Assembly (NCBI GenBank): GCA_021307315.1
Contig: JAJSPD010000067.1
Location: 1-64,000, forward strand
Origin: Bisporella sp. PMI_857
Lineage: Eukaryota; Ascomycota; Leotiomycetes; Helotiales; Helotiaceae
Length of the DNA: 64,000 nucleotides
Direction of reading: 5' to 3'
A program made the position numbers and the translations under genes. Positions 1 to 9,968 of the stretch are shown here, piece by piece. A model generated the notes under the pieces. The model did not search any database. It was not told the DNA's origin and worked only from the letters and a program-made list of their open reading frames with translations. Position 1 is the first letter of the stretch, and every line of letters starts with the position of its first letter.

Positions 1-181
1 ACGCGCAAACCAGCCTTCGCACCACAATTTCAGAACACCCGGGCTGTATTTAAGGAGCGAATCTAACTTGACTCAACGTTGCCATCAGCCTCTTGCGCAT
101 ACAGTCACCGTTTCGTCCTATATTTCTGTCGTTCCACCAGTATCGCCTTAATCTATCAACAACCAAATCACCATCCTGTAC

Positions 182-768
182 ATGGCGTCAACCACGTTCG
201 CGCTTGTGGATACAAAGAAGTCAATTCTAGAAGATGGGTTCTTTTCTATGTATACTCGGTGGTAGGAGAACACATCTTGGACATGCAGCAGAAGGACTTT
301 CCCTTCGCATCGGAATATGGCCTGGAATTCTGCAAGCTCAACTTCCCTGACGATACGGTTGGTAAAGGGGAAAGATTTCCTATGCTTACTAACTGTTGGA
401 GCGTAATTATCCGATCCATACTCGAATCCTTCTTCCCATGGTCCGGTCTTGGACTTTGTCTAAAATACAACAACGATCCAGGCCATATCTTTTCCTTTAG
501 GAAGATCACTTCACTGTTTACTCTATTGGAGGTTGCTTCTCAAAGTTATATAAAAGGCCGCTTAAGTAAGAAATGGGGTCTCCGTGAAGCTCGCCAGGGA
601 AGACGGTTGAAACAAATAACTACGGATATTCGGGATATCAAGCAGGAATTAGAGGATAAAATAGCAGTTCTCATGCAGTCTGAGAAAATGTATTCTACGG
701 ATAGAAACATTTTTAAGACATTAAGCTCAAGGAGTAACTTAGTGGCGCATTCGGAAAATTGTGTTTAA
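182..768 (+). pseudogene. Frame-broken paralogue of the unknown-family gene at 33.6 kb
   Basis: I do not recognise the family. The ATG at 182 opens a frame with KSILEDG, then an in-frame stop arrives at about 263. The neighbouring frame continues the homology: FPFASEYGLEFCKLN here matches FPFKTEEGLDFCKIN in the 33.6-kb gene. Further on, ILESFFPWSGLG matches ILESFFEWSGLG. The intron that separates these blocks in the intact paralogue is not cleanly usable here. The last 80 or so residues (Lys/Arg/Glu-rich, possibly coiled) have no match in the paralogue. I read this as a decayed or rearranged copy; one frameshift near 260 is clear, a second near 375 is likely. Function unknown. Confidence 0.55.
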
Positions 769-1765
769 AATTTTATCTATATTCATCTCACCTTGTTGAA
801 CAAAATTCACACGTGCTTTAAAAGGACCATCTGATCATGTGATATACTTCTGATAACCGCATGTAAAAGGTCATCTTTCCAAACTCCAGGTCATCAGCCT
901 ATTATTAAAATTGAGATTAGAGTAATATTACTGTACATACTGTATTATACTCCGATATCATCTTTTTCGTCTACACTAGCGTTGCGCCAACTGGACTATT
1001 ACATGGAAGCTGACCATCCATTCTGCAACAGTACATAAGACTTCAATAGTCCTTGATTCCAGACGTAGGCTTTCTCCCCATATCCGCCAATAAGTTCTCA
1101 GTATGTATTCTCAACAGGATTTGAAACCTATTGAGGCCCATTTCGATGACGTAAAAGTCGGTGGCAATGTCATACAAAATCAGCTTCTGGTTATCGAGGG
1201 TAGATCAATGACCACATCGCATTGTGTGTAGCATGTGAGTGGGTCGGGCTCGACCCCTGTCTGGACCCTGACAACATTAAATAAAGGTCATATATTAAAA
1301 TCTTATATTAAAATAACAGTTACTGTTGGTATCACTCTCTGTGATACCTTCTTCGTATTGATGACTTGCAATAGCTTAAGTCGGTTACCCACGGGGCACG
1401 TAGCACCGCAATCTCAGCGCAGTGCTATATATGCTCGTTGTAGGTGGTTGACTTGTTCTTGATTGTTCTAAGTTACGTCCTACGAGCGAGAACTTAAATA
1501 CATTCAGGTGGTGGCCTGTGCGTCATGGAACGTTCACATGACTTTATACCAACGGTTACCAATTTTACACTAAATAATCGTTTAATTATAGTAATAACAA
1601 AACTTTACATAATATTTATTTATATTGATATTAAAGTAAACTATAACTTACTAAAACTACAGTTGTCAACTTTTAATTATTATATTTGTTGCGTTATTAC
1701 GTTTTTATGGTTTGCCAAGACAAAAAAGGTGGTATCTCTGATAGAGTGATACAAAAAAGGTGGTA
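769..1765. other. AT-rich non-genic stretch with MULE-like pieces
   Basis: No supported gene. From about 1230 the text resembles the interior of the MITE at 9207-9841 (shared ATGCTCGTTG and CTTGATTGTTCTAAG words). Short motifs such as GGTGGTATCTCTGATA just before the pogo insertion match MULE end motifs, so this is probably the left part of a degenerate MULE derivative into which the pogo element inserted. Confidence 0.4.
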
Positions 1766-1809
1766 ACGTATTCCACAAGCGAGCGGTCCACCCAAGCGAG
1801 CGGTCCACC
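1766..1809 (+). repeat. Left terminal inverted repeat of pogo derivative
   Basis: 44 bp, begins ACGTATTCCACAAGCGAG, exact reverse complement of 3221-3264; contains the 17-bp unit twice. Confidence 0.97.
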
Positions 1810-1846
1810 CCAACCAAAAAGCGCGACCTATAATCTTTAATATACA

Positions 1847-2946
1847 ATGCAACAACCATCTTCTCTTCAATTACCTCATAAAGAGGGTAAAATATCTCTT
1901 GCTATAAATGCTATCAATCAAGGCCAATTTCAAAGCGAACGAAGCGCAATAAAGACGTACGACGCGGTGCGAACGACGCCCCGACGACGACGCGCCGGAA
2001 TCCGTCCGCGACGCGATTGCACGCCCAATTCGAGAAAGCTTACAGAGCTAGAAGAATCAGTTATTATTCAACATACCCTAGACCTGGATTCACGAGGGTT
2101 TTCACCCCGATTAAGTACCGTGGAAAATATGGCCAATAACCTTCTCCGGGCTCGCAGTGGAGGCAAGGTTGGCAAGAATTGGACAGGGAACTTTGTCAAG
2201 CGCTCTCCAGAGCTTAAAACACGATTCAGTCGCAAGTACGACTGCCAGAGAGCTAAGAACGAAAATCCAAAGGTTATCCGGAAGTGGCTTGGACTCGTAC
2301 AGAATACTATCGCTAAGTACGGTATCCACGAAGACGACATCTTTAATTTTTGACGAAACAGGCTTTATTCCAGGATTTCTGCAAAGAAAGCAATATTATT
2401 ACGCTCTGTATGCCTCCACATGCGCCTCATTTCCTTCAGCCACTTGATGTAGGCTGCTTTGCGCCTCTTAAAAAGGCGTACGGCGGCCAGATTGAGGACT
2501 TGATCCGGAGCGGCATTAACCACATTACTAAACTTGAGTTCCTACCGGCATTTCGAGTAGCATTTGAAGCCTCTTTTACTAAAAGCAATATGCAAGGAGG
2601 CTTTCGAGGTGCAGGGCTCGTTCCGTACGATCCAGAGGCTGTAATTTCAAAACTTGATATTCAATTAAGGACTCCAACACCCCCTATCGCAGAAGATGTT
2701 CCCTGGGAGTCGAAAACACTAAGCAACTCTCTTGAATTAACCTCGCAAACGGAGCTAATTAAAGTTAAAATTGCACGCCATCAAAACAGCTCTCCTACAG
2801 CCATCAATACGGCAGTTGATCAGGTCCTCAAGGGCGCGCACGGAATGGCTCGTCGGCTCGCGATTCTTCAGGCAAAAAATGCTGCTCTCCGCAGGGCTAA
2901 CGAACTTGCAACACAGCGAAAACATCGCCAAAAAAAGCGAATTTAG
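1847..2946 (+). pseudogene. Fot1/pogo DDE transposase, frameshifted and internally deleted
   Basis: The N-terminal part (1847-2352) has the helix-turn-helix block VGKNWTGNFVKRSPELKTRF typical of Tc5/pogo DNA-binding regions. One extra T in the run before GACGAAAC breaks the frame just before the first catalytic Asp (DETGF). Shortly afterwards the sequence jumps to the equivalent of residue 290 of the intact copy at 10049: CKESNIITLCMPPH aligns with CKKHNIITLCMPAH. The block with the second catalytic Asp (LDGHESH in the intact copy) is gone, while the third (DVGCF) remains. No catalytic activity is possible. The C-terminus is Lys/Arg-rich and lacks the terminal zinc knuckle frame seen in the intact element. 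Confidence 0.92.
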
Positions 2947-3220
2947 CAGCGAGGGTCTCTTACAGTTCAGGATGGCCTAAATTTAATTGATCAATCGGAC
3001 ATTAATACGCAAATTTTGGAGGATATGCGTCAAAGTAGTAATAGGTCAAATGCGACACGGGACGTCAAAGGCGATGTGGACGCTGCCGCGAGCCAGGACA
3101 TCGCATTACAACATGTTCCCTAGGTTCTCGAGACATTGTAGATTAATTATTTTTAATTAGAATTAAATTTCTTAAGGCGTTGTAGAAATATCTGTATTTG
3201 AAGTGGCTAGGTATAGCTAA

Positions 3221-3264
3221 GGTGGACCGCTCGCTTGGGTGGACCGCTCGCTTGTGGAATACGT
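3221..3264 (-). repeat. Right terminal inverted repeat of pogo derivative
   Basis: Exact inverse of 1766-1809, followed by TA. Confidence 0.97.
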
Positions 3265-3312
3265 TATGTGTGATATTAATCGACTTTTAGGTGGTATCTC
3301 TGATATTTGCCG
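3265..3312. repeat. MULE-like right terminus
   Basis: Ends GATATTTGCCG, the same terminal word as the MITE right end at 9841, preceded by GGTGGTATCTCTGATA. No matching left end with a target duplication was found. Confidence 0.45.
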
Positions 3313-4331
3313 AAAAAAATAATACTTCATTATTTACTCTCCGACGTCAATCTGTGTTTCGAACTCTATACTCCAATTCCCTCCTTCCTCTGCCTTTCTG
3401 ATAGAACAATGCCGCCGATTAAACAAGATGAAGGCAAATTTGAATGTTCCCTTCTTTTATCTCCAAGCTCTGCAACTTCCGTCGCACCCCTTAGCACAGA
3501 ACAATTAGCACTACGGAAGAACGATTGCAGGCAATGCCGGAGAAGCGACCACTTCCATGGAGGCCAGGGGTAGAAACCAGTGCTGAGGTAGAGATAGGTG
3601 GAGACTCGAGGAAGAAACAAATAAGATTCGGATGCTTACTAGCAACGCGTAGGGATATTATAGACCCTCCGCGCTTGTCTTGTAGTAATGGACAGGGGAA
3701 ATTTGCATTGTGTGTAGGATTGGAAGGATACTTCAAAGGAGCATGCGCGAGCTGTCAAGTAAGTTGGTCCCCATAGCGAAAAGGTCTTCTAGAACTGCAG
3801 AGGATTAATTTCACGCCTTTAGGCACTGCAAAAAAATTCCGTTAACTCCGAACACCATTAGCTCAGTAGGCGTCCAGACGAATGCTCCATTGAACACGAG
3901 GGTAAGTCGAAATACCCTTCAATCCCATCCAGGAAATTTAGCTAATGAGAATAGACGCCTCCGATAAAGGATAAAGCAACATCAATGTGAATTAAAAGAC
4001 AGGGCAAACTCAGCACGACAAAGCATACCCGGAAAGACATTTCAGCGATGCTCTATGGCATATTTGGCAACCATTCTTTCGCATCACAAAGTCCAAATTT
4101 TCTAGTTACTCTACACTTGAGATTAGTTCTCGGTCCGAGGGTAACCAGAGAGAATTCATCTGCCTAACAGCGTACCCGCGAGGTTTTAAGAATGGTTATG
4201 TTTCCAACCTGAGCAAACGTCAACTACATCACATTATTCTCATACTAAGTCTTTACTAGCGGTATCCTATGCTTATGGATGTGTATAGACACGCTATTAC
4301 TCCATGTTCTCTATCATCCGTCTTGGTTATC
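3313..4331. other. Intergenic; possible Cys-containing gene remnant at 3409-3758
   Basis: No convincing complete gene. Two overlapping frames at 3409-3573 and 3525-3758 look coding-like. The second ends GACASCQ directly before a GTAAGT donor, reminiscent of short Cys motifs in fungal hypothetical proteins. No downstream exon is identifiable, so this is at most a relic. Confidence 0.25.
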
Positions 4332-4889
4332 CTATCCATTCCCTCCATATCCCGCTCCTCCCATTGTGTTGAAGATATCTGGACCATCCTGCCCTATTTC
4401 TGATGGCTCCATATTGAATTGCACAAACCAAGAACTACCCGGCTCCCCTGCGAAGCTGTCTGTCACTTGGCTACTTGAATTCAAGCTGCTATCCGAGGGC
4501 AGGTGCCAGTAGAAATCGTGTTGCGAACCATACAAGTTGGTCGGAGGGATAGGTGACATTGGATTATATCCACCTAGTGTAAGCTCGTTGGCATGAAGGT
4601 GGTAATTTCCAAGATTATTGTTGGTGAAACCTAGATTCTCCGTACCGCTATGTCGCTGCTGCGTACCGGCAACATCTTGCCGTTGCGAAGGGGCCATCGT
4701 GTGGAAAAACTCTTGTACAGTGTGGTAGTCTGATTTTTGTTCTAGGACGACGCCATCACTGCTCTCGTTCTTGATAGATTCGCCTTGCCGGGAAGCATCT
4801 GCGTGATTTCGGTACTGATCTTTGAGATTCTCTAACATAAAATGGAATATACCCCAATATTGCTTCATCTTGTCTAAGTATTTAATATT
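4332..4889 (-). pseudogene. C-terminal fragment of a probable fungal transcription factor, cut by a MULE end
   Basis: The open frame runs from the MULE boundary at 4889 (NIKYLDKMKQYWGIFHFMLE) to a stop at 4332, about 185 residues. The YLDKMKxYWG...LENLKDQYRNH block followed by a long Ser/Gly/Pro/Asn-rich tail looks like the C-terminal part of Zn2Cys6-type regulators; that family assignment is inference. The N-terminal part, including any DNA-binding domain, is absent because the MULE begins immediately upstream. The sequence beyond the MULE's other end belongs to a different AT-rich gene, so the missing half was lost or moved. Probably non-functional. Confidence 0.5.
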
Positions 4890-4985
4890 CGGTTAATATC
4901 TCAAATACCATCAAAAAGTGCCGATATTTCTGAAATACCATCTTTTTTTTTGACCTCTATCTGGTCATACCACCTTTTTAAAACA
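4890..4985 (+). repeat. MULE left terminal inverted repeat
   Basis: Built from repeated modules of the form (T/C)T(C/G)AAATACCATC; matches the inverse of 7975-8072 with scattered differences. Confidence 0.85.
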
Positions 4986-5171
4986 ATGGTATTTCAGATA
5001 GAGGCCAAAAAAATGATGGTATTTGAGATATTTCTGAAATACCATCATTTCATGCCAAGACTAACCAACGCACCTGACCCACAAAGCTTTAAATTCAAAT
5101 AATCCCACGTATTTTTAATCTTTTTGTATATTTGATTCTTCAGCCGTTAGTTCTTTGTTGTTTCGATCAAT

Positions 5172-7344
5172 ATGACTCTCCAAATAGGCACTACTTTTCC
5201 TAATATATCTTCAGCAAAAGAAGCTATTAAATTCTACGTTTCAAACGCTTCTGAATCATGGAAAACAGCCTATTCAGATAAAACGCGCTTCGATATTGTA
5301 TGCCGTACGCTTCGATCTTGCAAGTTCAGAATTAGAGCTAGTGATTCTAAAAAGAAAGGAGTTCATATAACTCACTTAAAGCTTCATACTTGCTCTCCTG
5401 CAAGTCATTTCGGAGCATCGAATATGAATAGTTTGGAGTATATAATACCTCACCATCGTGCTGCGGTTGTTGATAATCCCAAAATCACTCCAAAGCAAAT
5501 CCAATCAATTGAGCGCCTTCAGTACTATAACAAGATTCCTTATCTTCAGGCTTACCGCGCAAAACAAGCTATTCTCGAGGAAGTGTATGGTGACGAAACT
5601 CAATCGTTTGCTTTACTTCCGGCGTATATCGAAAAGTTCAAAGCTGTAGATTCAAATAATTACGCTGTTATGGAAACTCAAGCAAATGGTGTATTTCAAG
5701 CTGCGTTTTTTGCTCCAGCTCTGTAACGACGCAAGGAATCACGGGCTAGAATAGAGGCATATGGGAGTGCGTACAATAGGCTGATAGTGATTGCCTTATA
5801 GGTCTACCTACGAAGGATACAAAAACATGAGGGACCACGGTAGAGAGTGGGAGCAGGCCCTTTATATAGGCGACTCCAACTCTCCCCCGTATCGGCTCTG
5901 AAACCCCTCATACCCTGATCGCCATCCCTTGCTCCTGTGCCATGACCTTCGTGCCGCACCTTGGGCATACCGGTTGTTACAAGCTCCTTGTCGATCGGCT
6001 ACAAAGCGCCTTCGCCAGTTTTATGCTATCGACGGTACTCATACAAAGTCTCGGTATCGTATGATATTATTGATTTGTTGTGGAATCGATGCAAACGACA
6101 AGGTAACGCCTTTAGCCTGGGCATTAGTACCTATTGAAGAATATCACTGGTGGAGCTGGTTTTTGCGCCACTTGAAGCTTGCTTTCCCTATTACTTTGTT
6201 GGCGCAGCATACTTTTATTTCTGATCGTGAGAAAGGAATGGCAAAAGCGGTCGAAGAGGAGTATCCTCAAGCAATTCATCTTCACTGTTGTCAGCATATT
6301 GCGGACAATTTACAGCAAAGATATGGCAATAAAGTAAGGCCTTTGTTTTGGAAAGCGTGTAGAGCTAAAACGCCGCAATTGTACAAAAATGAAATGGCGA
6401 AATTGAAAGAAGTTAGTACTGACGCTTTCGATTATCTTTGCAATATCGACAACAAACTGTGGACTAGAGCTTACTCAGAATATCCTCGATTTGGCCATGA
6501 TACTTCTAATATTGTTGAATCTTTGAATTCTAGCTGGGACGATTATCGGCGTATGCCTCTTCTTCAAATGCTGGATGGTATATACCTTTCAGTGACTAAA
6601 ATATGGTTCGAAAGGCGATCAACAACTAGCAAATCCGATCAACTCGCTGACGTGCCTATGGCCAAATTTGGAAGTCGTTTTCAAGCTTCTCGTCGATATC
6701 GAGTATACCCTACAAATGAGAATATTGCTCAAGTCGAGGATCCTGATACAGGTCGAAAATGGGTAGTTGTTTTAGATCAAAAGTCGTGCGACTGTCAAGA
6801 CTTCTGGGAGTATCAATCGCCCTGTTCTCACGCTATTGCAGCTGCAAGAGTGCTGCAAATCGACTCAATTCAATATTTTGAGGATTTGTATACTACAAGA
6901 GAATACAAAAAGACTTACCGCCATATATTACTGCCAGTATCGATCGAAAACCTTTCTTCTGATAATTCAATTAAGCCACCTGTTTTACGCAAAGGAGCAG
7001 GTCGGCCTCGAACTAAACGTATACGCAAAGGCAACTGGAACAAAAAGCAAACGCGTTGCAGTAATTGCCTCGATTGGGGTCATAATCGACGTAGTTGTAC
7101 AGGTCAGCCAGTTTCAAATGGACGTCGACAACGAGCTTTCGATTGGCTTCAAAAAGTCGACGACGAGGAAGTCGACAACGAGGAAGTCGACGACGAAGAC
7201 GAACAATTGGAGCTGGATGATGAAGAACAAGAAGAAGAAGCACAACGCCTTGATCAAGAATTGGGCATACAAGTAATGGAAGAAGCAGATGTAGTTGTTG
7301 AACTGGGGGAACCTTGTGATAGCGACAGCGACGACGACTGTTAG
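5172..7344 (+). pseudogene. MULE transposase interrupted by a solo LTR
   Basis: Codes for a MULE-type DDE transposase. The first segment (5172-5721) has an N-terminal DNA-binding-like region. The second (5987-7344) has the MULE core: AIDGTHTKSRYRM with the first Asp, SDREKGMAKA with the second Asp, HLHCCQHIADNL, and NIVESLN for the Glu. It then has a SWIM zinc finger (CDCQ...CSHA), a CCHC knuckle (CSNCLDWGHNRRSC) and an Asp/Glu-rich tail. A 260-bp LTR lies between the segments; without it and one copy of the AGCTC duplication the two parts form one 636-codon frame (635 aa), so the LTR is the only disabling lesion seen. The ATG at 5172 follows a long AT-rich leader. Confidence 0.92.
5722..5981 (+). 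mobile_element. Solo LTR (260 bp) in the MULE transposase
   Basis: Starts TGTAACGACG and ends GGTTGTTACA (TG...CA with short inverted ends). It is flanked by perfect 5-bp duplications AGCTC at 5717-5721 and 5982-5986. It contains a TATATA box near 5860. Size and duplication length fit a Copia- or Gypsy-type retrotransposon LTR left after recombination between LTRs. Confidence 0.95.
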
Positions 7345-7580
7345 TAGCCATTTGTATGTAGTTATGATCATGTGACCAGCGCTTGAAACGTGAAAAAGCG
7401 TACGGAGTTAATTAGTTGCAATAGAAATTGAAATAAAATAAAGTCAAATACAAAGACTTACACTACTGTAACAACTCAAAGCGAACAAAAATCTCGATCC
7501 GTGGATTTTAAGAAAAAAAACTCAAAAGTGTAAACGCTGTCAATTGTAATACAGGAAACTGGCCAAAGGCCAGTGTAAAC

Positions 7581-7702
7581 GAGCTCTGTAGTGCCCTGTA
7601 GTGACAAAGGCCGAGCCCTGTAGTGTTAGAGGCCGAGCCCTGTAGTGACAAGGGCCGAGCCCTGTAGTGTTAGGGGCCAAGCTCTGTAGTGTCAGGGGCC
7701 AA
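7581..7702. repeat. 22-bp tandem repeat in MULE 3' region
   Basis: About five units of GCCCTGTAGTGTTAGGGGCC-like sequence, alternating GTGTTAG and GTGACAA versions. The same repeat occurs at 47859-47990 near another MULE end. Confidence 0.9.
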
Positions 7703-7775
7703 GCCCCCAAAAGTTCTATTTACAGCGTATGTTGGGACATATCTCATATACCATAATTTTTTTGGAGGATATCTC

Positions 7776-7941
7776 TGTCGGTATATGGTCATGTAATAGT
7801 ACTAGACTATATTGGGACTAGCGTGAAACCGAGGAGCCTTAAGCTTCTCGACCTCGCGCTTCTTCCTTCTTCAGACATAACAACCACGAATACAGGAAAC
7901 CCCTTTATTCTATGTCTCATCCCCCCCCTGTGATACCAACA
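7776..7941 (-). mobile_element. Short solo LTR (166 bp) in MULE right end
   Basis: On the plus strand it runs TGTCGGTATATGG...GATACCAACA and is flanked by 5-bp duplications ATCTC (7771-7775 and 7942-7946). Read on the minus strand it starts TGTTGGTATC, a common fungal Copia LTR start. A near-identical copy lies at 51744-51907. Confidence 0.93.
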
Positions 7942-7974
7942 ATCTCAAATACCATTGTTTTTTTGGAGGATATC

Positions 7975-8072
7975 TCATATACCATAAAAGTGGTATGGCC
8001 AGATAGAGGCCAAAAAAAAGATGGTATTTGAGAAATATCGGCACTTTTTGATGGTATTTGAGATATTAACCG
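7975..8072 (-). repeat. MULE right terminal inverted repeat
   Basis: Inverse of 4890-4985; ends GAGATATTAACCG. Confidence 0.85.
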
Positions 8073-9078
8073 ATAAAAGTAATCTGGTTATGGTCAGCAT
8101 ATGCCAAACATATGAACAGCATTTGCTTACTCCATTCCTAATGAACATTTCAGGCTTTTGCTCTTTGCAGGTATATTCATTATTGTTGAATTTGCAATGG
8201 CCTTTATTAGTTTGTTGCCAGTTTTGCATAAATGCATGATAATATGCGTTTGTTAAAGCATATATTCTTTGAAATATCGGTAAATCAATATATTTTGATG
8301 TATATCGATTTCGTAAATCATTGATATGCTCTAGCTTAACGTCGTTATATGCTGAGTTTATGCTGAGTATATACTCGTGAGCAAATTCACAATATTTAAT
8401 GCCGCTGCAACGATATGATCGATGCCAGGCATTTTGTTTTTCTCCTTTCTCATTTTTACCTAGAATATCTAATTTCACAATATTGAAATTCGTTTTTGTA
8501 TGTGAAAATTGAATCTATTATTGCAATTAATAATGTGTACAAGCAGAGCATATGCTATACATACTTTAGACATAATTTGCGTTGATGCTTCATACACCTG
8601 AGTCTTAGTTGCTAACAATTCAAATAATGGCTTATTTAAATGAATAAAATGTGCAACTCCTGTACTGGTTGTTTTCGGGTAGCTAGGCATATCCATGTGA
8701 TCCATTACTTCTTCAACCATTACTTTAGAACGGCCATTTGAGCTTATAATACAGCCGAATTCATGAGCTGTGCTCTGTATATAGTCAGCATGTGTTCAAG
8801 ATATGCTGGGCATATGTACCCACCTGAAGGCCACCCATATCAAGAATATCAGGCTCTAATTCACTTCCTTCGAAAGAACCACTAGACTCTGAGCGACAAG
8901 ATGAATGATTGCTCCTTTGAGCAACTTCATTATTCTCGTTTAAAGAAGCTTCTTGAGTCTATATTATTAACATAAGGTCAGCATATGCAAAACATATGTA
9001 AGACATCTTCAACCTATTATTACTTACTGGCAAGCCATTTACCCATCGTAATACGTTCTCATTTACAGAAATAGACAT
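8073..9078 (-). CDS. AT-rich multi-exon gene of unknown function, 3' end lost at MULE
   Basis: Exons (minus): 9078-9028, 8958-8824, 8774-8598, 8514-8131 and a fifth starting at 8083 that stops at the MULE edge (8073). Every complete exon is a whole number of codons and joins in frame, giving 249 residues before truncation. Donors are GTAAGT, GTGGGT, GTGTAT and GTAAGC; all acceptors are AG. The start MSISVNENVLRWVNGLP is an exact 17-codon exon. Visible blocks include TGVAHFIHLNKPLFELL and RCSGIKYCEFAHEY plus further Cys/His residues that could bind metal. I do not recognise a named family. The introns share a GCATATGCT core (see findings). Base composition is far more AT-rich than the GC-balanced giant gene at 12.4 kb. 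Confidence 0.6.
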
Positions 9079-9206
9079 TTTGGCCTTTATTGAAATAGTA
9101 AATAACTAGAAAGTTTGTTTTCAATAGAAAGATTTCTCAAGAATATGGTGCAAATGTGTGAAGCATAAGTTCTGCATATGTTGAAGAGTACTTCTCTTTC
9201 TTTTAA
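9079..9206. other. Upstream region of AT-rich gene
   Basis: No gene. Contains another GCATATG-bearing word near 9173, similar to the introns of the neighbouring gene, and the 9-bp duplication TTCTTTTAA at 9198-9206. Confidence 0.5.
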
Positions 9207-9841
9207 CGGCAAATATCTCATATACCACCATTTGCCTGTATTATTTCTGAAATACCACACTTTTGTTTGGACTCTTTCTCATATACCACTACTTTTTTCT
9301 TGGCACCAAAACAGTGGTATATCAGATATACACCTGCAAAATGATGGTATTTCAGAAAAGAACCTGTTTCACGTTGTACATCTGAAATACCATCTGATTG
9401 TAGGAACACCCGGTTTGCAGTAATTACTTATACTTTAACCTGAGGGCACGCACGCATGTGTTTTATACGCAATGCTCGTTGAGGTTGGTAGATAAGTCTT
9501 GATTGTTCTAAGCTCTTGTTCTAAGAAGTTGAGTAAGATCGAAGTCCTAGTCACATGATTATAACTACATACAAATGGCTACTAACAATAAATTTGATAT
9601 ACAATAAACAGAACTGGGATATGAAGCAGATCGAGTATTTAGAGTATTACTATAGACAGCTTTCAAAAAAGTATCATATTTTCCGATATACTATTGTTTT
9701 ACGTGCTTATATCTTATATACCATTGCTTTACGTGCTTTTATCTCATATACCACAAGTGTGGTATATGAGAAAGAGTCCAAACAAAAGTGTGGTATTTCA
9801 GAAATAATACAGGCAAATGGTGGTATATGAGATATTTGCCG
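9207..9841. mobile_element. MULE-derived MITE (635 bp) with 9-bp target duplication
   Basis: Inverted ends of about 84 bp begin CGGCAAATATCTCATATACC and are flanked by perfect 9-bp direct repeats TTCTTTTAA (9198-9206, 9842-9850), the target-duplication size of MULEs. The interior has no transposase, but 9555-9588 is the reverse complement of the 3' end of the MULE at 7340-7373 (TAGTAGCCATTTGTATGTAG), so it derives from an autonomous element by internal deletion and rearrangement. Confidence 0.95.
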
Positions 9842-9968
9842 TTCTTTTAATATATGTAGCTTCAACCCCTTTTCTTCCTTTTTCTTTTTCCTCCCTTTTT
9901 TTTGGCATATGCATAATTCAATTTCTTTTAGCTTGTTATATTATTATTTTTTAATTGCTTATACATTA

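Larger units (their letters stand above)
1766..3264 (+). mobile_element. Fot1/pogo-type element, internally deleted (1,499 bp)
   Basis: Perfect 44-bp terminal inverted repeats (1766-1809 and 3221-3264) are flanked on both sides by the TA expected for Tc1/mariner/pogo target duplication (1764-1765, 3265-3266). Each end holds two tandem copies of a 17-bp unit starting AAGCGAGCGGTCC, a plausible transposase-binding repeat. The interior encodes a frame-broken transposase missing roughly 350 bp of catalytic core. The intact ends suggest it could have been moved by a transposase supplied in trans. It sits inside a MULE-like sequence. Confidence 0.93.
4890..8072 (+). mobile_element. MULE (Mutator-like) element with nested solo LTRs
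   Basis: Both ends start with CGGTTAATATCTCAAATACC in inverted orientation and the similarity continues about 95 bp inward. The interior carries a MULE transposase gene, a 22-bp tandem repeat block and two solo LTRs, each with its own 5-bp target duplication. The outer flanks (4881-4889 and 8073-8081) do not match as a 9-bp duplication and belong to two different genes, so a rearrangement or deletion followed insertion. Confidence 0.85.

Noticed and set aside
5929..5986. Start of the second MULE frame at 5929
   Set aside because: This stretch is LTR sequence read through; real coding resumes at 5987 after the target duplication.
7013..7371. Minus-strand frames opposite the MULE transposase tail
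   Set aside because: Shadow frames of the Asp/Glu codon repeats.
4881..8081. A 9-bp target duplication for the MULE at 4890-8072
   Set aside because: TTTAATATT and ATAAAAGTA do not match; no shift of the boundary gives a direct repeat.
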